A model generated the notes under the pieces. That model did no database searches. It was given only the letters and a program-made list of their open reading frames with translations, and was not told where the DNA came from. From Victivallales bacterium Lenti_02 (GTDB lineage Bacteria; Verrucomicrobiota; Lentisphaeria; Oligosphaerales; Lenti-02), in NCBI GenBank assembly GCA_001603055.1, contig LVAZ01000078.1, positions 1 through 19,099 of the forward strand: a stretch of 19,099 nt of DNA. The letters run 5' to 3'. Below are positions 5,551-11,652 of this stretch, one piece after another; position 1 is the stretch's first letter; each line of letters begins with the position of its first letter. Both the position numbers and the translations under genes were made by a program.

Positions 5551-8085
5551 ATGCGTCTTGCATTCCTTGCCGCGTTTATGTTGCCGGTCGGCTTGTTGCT
5601 GGCGGCCCCGAGGGCGGTGGAACTCACCAACGGTTCCTTCGCGGAATGGGCGGCGGGAGCGCGGGTGCCCGCCGGTTGGCAGGCGTATGGGGGAGGGGGC
5701 GAGGAGCAGTCGTTGACTCCGGCGCGTCCGGTTTTCGGCGAAGGGCCGGCTCTGCTCCTGCAGGATGGCGATCCGGACCGGGAACTGGGGCTGTCGCAGG
5801 ATTTCCCCGCCGAGCCGGAGGAAACCTACGAGGTCCGGGTACGGGTGGCGGCGCTGCCGGAACGTCCCGCCCCGGCGAACGTGTATCTGCAACTGCGCTT
5901 TCTGCCCTCGAACCAGTTCAGCCAGATTAGCCTGGCGACGAATGCGACGGACCGCTTCGAGGAGCTGGCGGTCTATGGCAAAAGTCCGGCTGGAACCACG
6001 CGGGCACGCATTTATCTCTACACCCATCGTGGCGAGACCACGAGCATTCAGCTCGCCGACGTGCGGGTCCAGGCCGGGGTCGAGATGCCAAAAGAGCCGC
6101 TCGGGGTGCCGGCAATGAAGGCCCCCCAGTATGAGGCGTTGAAAGACCTCCGGATCGAGACGCCGCTGGTGGCGGACGGAGTCGCCCAAGGGGTCATCGT
6201 GGCCCCCGCCCGCCATGCCGATGCGGCGGCGCTGCTGCGTCGGGCTGTTCTGGACACTACCGGAACCGAGCTGGCGGTGGTCGAGGATTTGCCGTTGCCG
6301 CTGCCGCAGCATGCGGTGGTTCTGGGCAATCGCTCCACCAATCCCCTTCTGCGCAGGCTGTACGATCTCTACTACACCCTGCTCGATCTGAAATATCCGG
6401 GAAGCGGCGGCTATGCCCTGCATTCTCTCCACAACCCCTTCGGCAACGGGAGGAACGCGATTCTGGTCGGGGGCAGCGACGCGGCCGGGGTGATGCAGGC
6501 CGCCGAGCGGCTGGCGGTGCTGATCCGCGAGCGGGGTCGGACCGGAAACCTGAGTCTGGGCCATGTGCTCGAGGTGCGGCTGGGCGAGGGCGTGACGATT
6601 CCCGAGGACATCAAGCAGGTCGGCATCTGGGAGGCCTCCGACGGCTATGGCTCGTCGGGATATTTCGGCTGGAACATCATCAGCAAGCACATGGCGCTCT
6701 ACTACATGACCGGCGAGGTCCGCCACGCCCGCGAGTTTCTCCGTCTGGCCTTCCCCGACGCGCAGGCGAAGGAGGAACTGGCCCGCATCGACGGGGAGAT
6801 GACCGAGAACAAGGACGATCCCCTGGCCGGTCCCTACCACTACAACCAGCACATGCTGGTGCTGTTCTGGGACCTAATCGAGGAAAGTCCCGTGTTCACG
6901 GACGCGGAGCGCCTGCGGGTGATCAACGCCCTGGCCCGGCAACTGGAGCATGAGGACTACGCCCGCCGGGGGATTTTCAACCTGCGCGGCCCCGCGCCTT
7001 CGGTGAGTTCGCGCCACGGCCAGTGGGCGGCTATCGGCCTGTATTGCCTGGGGCGCTATTTCCAGCGCGACTATCCGGCACCAGTCTGGGACCACACCTT
7101 CGCCGCCGCCAACTTCGCCTTCCATTCCCTGCACCGGCACGACTGGGTGGCGGGGGAGAACGACAATCTCTTCTGGTACAGCACCGGCATCGCCCCCATC
7201 TTCACCTATCTGTGCCTGAGCGGCGACCGGGTGCCGCTGGAAAACGGCGTGGTCGCCAAGCTCCTGCGCGGCCAGGAGGCCCTGCTGAGCGGCAAGACGG
7301 GCGACCAGCATATCCGTTCCGCCTCCCTCGGTTTCCTGCACAAGGCGGCCTATCTCACCGGCGACGCCCGCTGGCATTACTATCGGCAAGACCGGGTCCG
7401 GCTGAACACGGACGAGTTCCGCCTCGGTCAGTCCTATTGGCCGGAGCCGGAAATCGAAATTGCCCCGCCGACGGACATCCTGGGCAAGTGGACAATCCTG
7501 TCCCTTCCCGAGCCTCTCTGGCGCACCCGCCGGAGCGGGATTCCCCTGGAACACTCCTTCGGCTTCGGGAGTTTCCGCACCCGCATCGACGGCGACGGGG
7601 ATTTCATTCTGCTCGACGGGTTCAACGGGGCCTCGCGCAATCCCTACCACACCTTCGCGATTCTCGATCTGCGGATCGCGGGCAATTCCCTGCTGCGCGG
7701 CTATCTCAACCAGGTCTTGACCAAGGCCGACGGGATGGTCGAGCCGAGCGTGGCCATGGACGCGGGCCTGTCGGCGGCGGACGTGGTGGGGGACAGCGTC
7801 TACGCCCGGGGCAGCGTGCCCCGCGCCGCATTCTGCGCCTGGCAGCGCCATCTGCTCCAGCGCGTCGGCCGGTATGCCCTGGTAGTGGACGAACTCGATT
7901 TCCGGGTGGACAGCGAGAACATGGCGGTGGAAATCCTGTGGGAAACCGCCGGGGCCGTTGGCAGGAGAAGGCGGAAGCGGTGGTGTTCGGCCAGCCGGCC
8001 GACGTGGCGGATGTCCCGGCGGATACGGTCTTCAAACTCACCTGGGGGGATGCAACCGAGGTGCGGGCAACCGGGGCGAACGTGA
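5551..8085 (+). CDS. 5' part of frameshifted secreted toroid (heparinase-like) protein
   Basis: The start ATG follows GGAGGA (5539-5544), 6 bases away, 27 bp after the previous gene. As written, the frame ends at 8083-8085 after 844 codons, but only residues 1-802 are genuine. The last 42 are Arg/Ser-rich nonsense caused by a frameshift near 7957. Order of parts: signal peptide (1-19); a carbohydrate-binding-like beta-sandwich (about 22-175) beginning VELTNGSFAEW; a segment (about 205-345) like the N-terminal domain of alpha-glucuronidases, with VVLGNRSTNPLLRRLYD and AILVGGSDAAGVMQAAERL; an alpha/alpha-toroid (about 355-640) containing SSRHGQWAAIGLY (486-498, His489 a candidate catalytic residue) and NLFWYSTGIAP; and a lyase-like beta-sandwich (about 665-802) with FILLDGFNGASRNPYHTF. 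The layout resembles heparinase II/III-type polysaccharide lyases. Lyase activity is an inference. The protein continues at 7959. Confidence 0.78.
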   Translation: MRLAFLAAFMLPVGLLLAAPRAVELTNGSFAEWAAGARVPAGWQAYGGGGEEQSLTPARPVFGEGPALLLQDGDPDRELGLSQDFPAEPEETYEVRVRVAALPERPAPANVYLQLRFLPSNQFSQISLATNATDRFEELAVYGKSPAGTTRARIYLYTHRGETTSIQLADVRVQAGVEMPKEPLGVPAMKAPQYEALKDLRIETPLVADGVAQGVIVAPARHADAAALLRRAVLDTTGTELAVVEDLPLPLPQHAVVLGNRSTNPLLRRLYDLYYTLLDLKYPGSGGYALHSLHNPFGNGRNAILVGGSDAAGVMQAAERLAVLIRERGRTGNLSLGHVLEVRLGEGVTIPEDIKQVGIWEASDGYGSSGYFGWNIISKHMALYYMTGEVRHAREFLRLAFPDAQAKEELARIDGEMTENKDDPLAGPYHYNQHMLVLFWDLIEESPVFTDAERLRVINALARQLEHEDYARRGIFNLRGPAPSVSSRHGQWAAIGLYCLGRYFQRDYPAPVWDHTFAAANFAFHSLHRHDWVAGENDNLFWYSTGIAPIFTYLCLSGDRVPLENGVVAKLLRGQEALLSGKTGDQHIRSASLGFLHKAAYLTGDARWHYYRQDRVRLNTDEFRLGQSYWPEPEIEIAPPTDILGKWTILSLPEPLWRTRRSGIPLEHSFGFGSFRTRIDGDGDFILLDGFNGASRNPYHTFAILDLRIAGNSLLRGYLNQVLTKADGMVEPSVAMDAGLSAADVVGDSVYARGSVPRAAFCAWQRHLLQRVGRYALVVDELDFRVDSENMAVEILWETAGAVGRRRRKRWCSASRPTWRMSRRIRSSNSPGGMQPRCGQPGRT
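7950..7962 (+). other. Frameshift junction inside the large toroid/propeller gene
   Basis: Up to GCC at 7954-7956 the protein reads EILWETAGA in the starting frame. From TGG at 7959-7961 the sensible reading WQEKAEAVVFGQPADV lies in the frame one base back. Only two bases (7957-7958) separate them, so one base is missing, or two are extra, compared with an intact gene. No A/T-rich slippery heptamer or clear downstream pseudoknot is visible. The neighbouring run GGGG at 7951-7954 makes a base miscount plausible. Either a sequencing or assembly error or a true disabling mutation would explain this. Confidence 0.85.
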
Positions 8086-9716
8086 GCAGCCAGTGGCATG
8101 GCCCGGTCCGGCAGGGTGGGAAGGGGCTGTTTTTCAGCCTGTTGGCGCAGGGCGGGCGGGAAACGCCCGCCTGTGTGCGGCTGGACGAGCGCAGCGCGTT
8201 TCTCCGTCTGCCCGAGCCCTCCCTGGTCCGGGCCGCTTCCGAAGAGGCCGACTTGCTGGTGCTGGCGGGGGATCACCTGAGCGCCCGCGGCCTGCGGCAT
8301 TTTCAGCCGGAAGGCGCGGACGAGCCGTTGGTGTCGGCCAACGTGCCGGTGGCGCTGGACTGGAATTTCGCCACGGCTCGGCTTGTCCTGCTCGGCGACG
8401 AGGTGGGCGAGGCGGAAGTTGGCGGACAGACGATCATGCTGGCGGCAGGGGAAGAGCAGGTGCTGGATATTCCCTTGCCGGAGTCGTTCCGTGCTTTGCT
8501 TGTTCAGATATTGGCGCGGGCCGAGGCGGCGGCGGGACGTATCGTCGAGGAACGGCAGCGTCCCCCGGCGGCGGGGGACCGGGAAGCGCTGCCTGTCTTG
8601 CCGACCGCAATCATCGTGGAAGGGGTGACCGTTCTGGTCGACATGGTGGCCGCAGGCGATGGCCTGGCGGTGGCGACGGAGCGCGCGCTGCGTTTGTACG
8701 GGACCGAGGGTGGCTTGCGCTGGGCGGTCGAGACCGCAGGGGACATCCGGGTGCTGCACTGGTGGCCCGAGGCGGAACTGCTGCTCGTGGGGTGCCGGGA
8801 CGAGATGGTGCTGGCCTATGGACTCGACGGGCTGTTGCGCTGGCGTTTCGAGTCGGTGATGGACCCGGCGGTGTTCCGGGCCGCGAAGACCTATTGGTTC
8901 AAGAGTGCGCCGGGGCACGAGGGAATCCACGGACTGTTCACGGCGAACTTCGACCATGGCGAGCCGCGTTGCTTCGTCGGCAGCGCCTGCACCCTGGAGG
9001 TGCTGGACCGCGAGGGCAAGCTGGTCCGGCGGCAACCCGTGTTCTGGGGTCCGGGCAAGCAGTTCGCGATCATGGACCGCTCCGACGGCTCGCGCGATCT
9101 GCTCATCGCCCGCTGGCTGAACGGCACGGACAATCTGGCGGTGGTGAATTCGGCGGACTTCGCCGAACGGCGCGGCTTCTACGGCGTGCCGGAGGGGCAT
9201 ACGATGGTGGGCGGCTGGACGGCGCAGAACCGGACGGGTTTGCTGGTGCGGGATGTGGACGGCGACGGCAGCGCCGAGCTGGTGAGCGCCACCAACGGCC
9301 GCTGGAACCGGGTCACGGTCTTCGGTGCCGACGGCAGTCCCCGCGCCAATGCCCAGTTCGGTCCCGGCGAGGGCACCCGCTACCGCCACTATCTGCGCGA
9401 TCTGGCGGCGGGGGATTTGACCGGGGACGGCAAGGTCGAGATTCTGGTGGCCGAGTGGGGCGGGCTGGTGGTCGCCCTCGACCATGCCTGCCAGCGTCTC
9501 TGGAGTTATCGCTGCCCCGCGCCGCCCCGTTCCCTCCACCTGCTGGGCAAGCGGGTCCTGGTGGGCTGCGAAGACGGCACCTTGCTGCTGCTCGATGCGG
9601 ATGGCCGTCCCCTGGGCCGGACGGCGTTGAGCAGCGACGTCCGATGGCTGGTTCCCCTCGGCGGCACCCGTGTCGCCGCAGGCACGGTGATGGGCGAAAT
9701 TGCCGTCCTTCCCTAA
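7959..9716 (+). CDS. 3' part of frameshifted secreted protein: beta-sandwich end plus beta-propeller
   Basis: This is the continuation of the toroid protein in the second frame: 585 codons from Trp at 7959 to TAA at 9714-9716, with no credible ribosome binding site or start of its own. The first 200 or so residues finish the lyase-like beta-sandwich region (VFKLTWGDATEVRA, then ALDWNFATARLVLLGDEVG). From about residue 215 of this part to the end is a repeat-built beta-propeller of the PQQ/WD-like kind. Its blades include LRLYGTEGGLRWAVETAG, VLAYGLDGLLRWRFES and LVGCEDGTLLLLDADGRPLG. Two Asp-rich loops, VRDVDGDGSAELV and AGDLTGDGKVEILVAE, match FG-GAP/VCBS calcium-binding motifs. Intact, the whole protein would be about 1,388 residues. 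The propeller probably serves binding or surface attachment. Without frame restoration it would not be made. Confidence 0.78.
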   Translation, partial: WQEKAEAVVFGQPADVADVPADTVFKLTWGDATEVRATGANVSSQWHGPVRQGGKGLFFSLLAQGGRETPACVRLDERSAFLRLPEPSLVRAASEEADLLVLAGDHLSARGLRHFQPEGADEPLVSANVPVALDWNFATARLVLLGDEVGEAEVGGQTIMLAAGEEQVLDIPLPESFRALLVQILARAEAAAGRIVEERQRPPAAGDREALPVLPTAIIVEGVTVLVDMVAAGDGLAVATERALRLYGTEGGLRWAVETAGDIRVLHWWPEAELLLVGCRDEMVLAYGLDGLLRWRFESVMDPAVFRAAKTYWFKSAPGHEGIHGLFTANFDHGEPRCFVGSACTLEVLDREGKLVRRQPVFWGPGKQFAIMDRSDGSRDLLIARWLNGTDNLAVVNSADFAERRGFYGVPEGHTMVGGWTAQNRTGLLVRDVDGDGSAELVSATNGRWNRVTVFGADGSPRANAQFGPGEGTRYRHYLRDLAAGDLTGDGKVEILVAEWGGLVVALDHACQRLWSYRCPAPPRSLHLLGKRVLVGCEDGTLLLLDADGRPLGRTALSSDVRWLVPLGGTRVAAGTVMGEIAVLP

Positions 9717-9720
9717 TCCC

Positions 9721-9745
9721 GGACGAAACCGTCCGCATCGCGGAC
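9721..9745. terminator. Small overlapping hairpins between convergent genes (weak terminator candidate)
   Basis: Two alternative stems lie in the 61-bp gap between the convergent stops: GGACG/CGTCC (9721-9725 with 9730-9734) and GTCCGC/GCGGAC (9731-9736 with 9740-9745). They share bases, so they exclude each other. Neither is followed by a T-run on either strand, so intrinsic termination is doubtful. The position between two convergent genes is the main support. Confidence 0.3.
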
Positions 9746-9777
9746 TATTGGCCGGTGCTGTCCTCCATCCCCGATCC

Positions 9778-10542
9778 TTATCCCCGCGCGACGGCGAGGG
9801 CGCTGCGGGCGGCGCGGTCGAGGAACACGGTGTCCACGCCGAGGGCCAGGAAGGTGAAGCCGTCGGCGACGGCCTTGGCGATGGCCTCGGGGGTGGGGAT
9901 GACGACGTGCATGCCGGCGGCTTTGCCCGCCTTGCGGCAGGCCGCGACCACGCGGGCGCAGGCATTCTGGATGATGGGGTCGCCGGTCTGGCCGGGGATG
10001 CCGTAGGAGCCGCTCATGTCGTAGGGGCCGATGAAGACGCCGTCCACGCCCTCGACGGCGAGGATGGCGTCGATGTTCTCGACGGCTTCTTTGGATTCGA
10101 TCATGACGACGACGGCGATCTGGTCGTTGGCGCCGGCCGCGTAGTCGGCGAAGTCCACGCCCCAGTTGTTGCCCCGGTGGAAGGCGAAGCCGCGCACGCC
10201 GGCGGGGGGGTATTTGGCGGCGCGCACGGCGCGGGCGGCGTCCTCCGGCGTGTTCACCAGCGGGACGATGACTCCCATGGCGCCGAGATCGAGCATCTGG
10301 CGGATGGCGAGGGTGTCGTTCTCGCGCACGCGGACGAGGGGGATGCTGCCGCGTCCGTGCAGGCCGCGGGCGACGGCGGCGAATTCGGCCAGGCCCATGT
10401 CGGTGTGCTCGCAGTCGGCGGCGATCCAGTCGAAGCCCGCGTTGGCGAGGACTTCGGCGACGGTGGGATGGCCGATCTGAATCCAGGTGCCGATGGTGAC
10501 GCGGCCGGCGAGGAGGGCTTGGCGGACGGGATTTGGCTTCAT
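9778..10542 (-). CDS. HpcH/HpaI family aldolase
   Basis: This is a 254-residue class II (metal-dependent) aldolase of the HpcH/HpaI family, which includes 4-hydroxy-2-oxoheptanedioate and 2-dehydro-3-deoxyglucarate aldolases. These cleave 2-keto-3-deoxy-type acids to pyruvate and an aldehyde, in the cytoplasm. Visible landmarks are GTWIQIGHPTVAEVLANAGFD (18-38), DCEHTDMG (43-50) with the likely catalytic His46, LVRVREND (69-76) with pyruvate-binding Arg71, and metal ligands Glu149 (MIESKEAVENID) and Asp175 (GVFIGPYDMSGSYG). The length is typical of the family. The frame is open further upstream, but the ATG at 10542-10540 begins the family homology and lies one base after the stop of the upstream gene, which points to coupled translation. 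The exact substrate cannot be told. The isomerase-like partner suggests sugar-acid breakdown. Confidence 0.92.
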   Translation of the reverse strand: MKPNPVRQALLAGRVTIGTWIQIGHPTVAEVLANAGFDWIAADCEHTDMGLAEFAAVARGLHGRGSIPLVRVRENDTLAIRQMLDLGAMGVIVPLVNTPEDAARAVRAAKYPPAGVRGFAFHRGNNWGVDFADYAAGANDQIAVVVMIESKEAVENIDAILAVEGVDGVFIGPYDMSGSYGIPGQTGDPIIQNACARVVAACRKAGKAAGMHVVIPTPEAIAKAVADGFTFLALGVDTVFLDRAARSALAVARG

Positions 10543-10543
10543 G

Positions 10544-11476
10544 CTAGTTTCCGGAGGGGAGGGGGCGGTTGGCCCAGACCTGCTGCCAGGCTTGGTCGAG
10601 ACGGGCAAAGGTGTCGGCCACGGTTTCGTCCACGGACTTGCCGGGCCAGGGGGTCATCTCGAACACGAGATCGCCGCGCTGTTCGCGGCTGAGGAAGCCC
10701 GCATCGAGAAGGAGGGCGAGGATTTCGGCCAGTTGGGGGGTGTCGATCTCGCCGCCGGGCAGGCCGATGGGGGGATGGGTGTCGCCGTAGCGGGGATGGC
10801 TGCGGTCGCGGAGGACGCAGTTGCCGAGATGGACGCGGCGCAGATGGGGGGCGGTGTTGCGGATGGCCTGGGCGAAGGTTTCACCCATCAGGGGAACGTG
10901 GGCGAGATCGAGTTCGATGCCGAAGTTGTCGGCCCCCGCCGCCACGAAGTCGGCGCAGACCCGGGACGGGCCGTAGAGGAAGCACTTGTCCACGGTCATG
11001 TCGAAGGGTTCGAGGAGGGCGGTGATGCCGTGTTCGGCGAGGCGGGCGCAGAGCCAGCGGCACATGTCGGCGCAGGCTTCGCGGTTGGCGTCGGTCGCCT
11101 TGTCCGGGGTCGGTCCGCCAGTGGCGAAGACGAAGCCGGTGGCGCCGATGGCGGCGGCCTGCTCGATCAGGTCGGCCAGGATGAGCCGGGCGAGGCCCTG
11201 CTCGCTGGCGGAGGTGCTGGCCAGGCTGAGATAGCGGAAAGGGAAGAGGTGGGCGGCGTAGGCGAGGCGGGTTTTGCCGCAGGCGCGGAGACGGGGGATC
11301 AGCCGCCGCCGCCGTTCGTCGCCGAAGGGGAGGCAGCAGTCGAAGGTCTCGATGTCGTCCCGCTCGGCGAACTCGGCGAGGGTCCGCTCGTGGAAGTCGG
11401 CGTCGGTGGTGCAGGCGGGGTAGAGCAGGTGGTGGACCAGGCCGATCCGGGCGTAGTCGCGGATGCCGGGAGTCAT
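10544..11476 (-). CDS. Sugar phosphate isomerase/epimerase-like TIM-barrel protein
   Basis: This is a 310-residue protein of the xylose-isomerase-like TIM-barrel superfamily (AP endonuclease 2 fold). The start at 11476-11474 has GGGGAA five bases upstream, and the upstream extension of the frame looks non-coding. Probable metal ligands sit where the family expects them: Glu156 (ALLEPFD), Asp190 with His193 (IELDLAHVPLMGE), His216 (RRVHLGNC) and Glu273 (LVFEMTPW). Such proteins isomerise or epimerise sugars or hydroxy-acids, for example tagatose-, tartronate- or inosose-type substrates. The particular reaction is not readable here. It is the first gene of a two-gene minus-strand operon; its TAG is separated by one base from the ATG of the aldolase. 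The pair may act in sequence, the isomerase supplying a keto-acid precursor to the aldolase. Confidence 0.85.
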   Translation of the reverse strand: MTPGIRDYARIGLVHHLLYPACTTDADFHERTLAEFAERDDIETFDCCLPFGDERRRRLIPRLRACGKTRLAYAAHLFPFRYLSLASTSASEQGLARLILADLIEQAAAIGATGFVFATGGPTPDKATDANREACADMCRWLCARLAEHGITALLEPFDMTVDKCFLYGPSRVCADFVAAGADNFGIELDLAHVPLMGETFAQAIRNTAPHLRRVHLGNCVLRDRSHPRYGDTHPPIGLPGGEIDTPQLAEILALLLDAGFLSREQRGDLVFEMTPWPGKSVDETVADTFARLDQAWQQVWANRPLPSGN

Positions 11477-11534
11477 TGGGGTTCCCCATGCGGTGGCTGG
11501 TGGACGGCGGTTTGCCCTTGTTCCCGTTTTCCCG

Positions 11535-11557
11535 GCGAGCAATTATCCTTCGCTCGC
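11535..11557. promoter_or_regulatory. Inverted repeat in the divergent intergenic region
   Basis: GCGAGC (11535-11540) and GCTCGC (11552-11557) are exact reverse complements around an 11-base AT-richer centre in the 176-bp gap between the divergent isomerase and TIGR03790 genes. On the minus strand the centre reads GATAAT, five of six bases of a -10 box, but no good -35 is at the right distance. It could be an operator or promoter element for the isomerase/aldolase operon. No other strong promoter is evident in the gap. Confidence 0.3.
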
Positions 11558-11652
11558 AGTACCTTTGGGGAACGGGGTTCACTCAAGAGCGTCTACGTAC
11601 CATAGTCGCCGCCGAGTGGGAAGCTAGGATATCCCACATCAAGGAGATGCCG

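Noticed and set aside
5326..6852. A 508-codon antisense open frame
   Set aside because: It is a shadow of the toroid gene in GC-rich DNA, with no start context or recognisable domain.
7023..7958. The early part of the open frame that later carries the propeller
   Set aside because: Before about 7959 this frame gives Arg/Pro/Ser-rich nonsense while the other frame reads as toroid. Only the part after the junction is real.
7800..9965. A 721-codon antisense open frame
   Set aside because: It crosses the ends of two convergent real genes and has a composition typical of GC-rich antisense frames.
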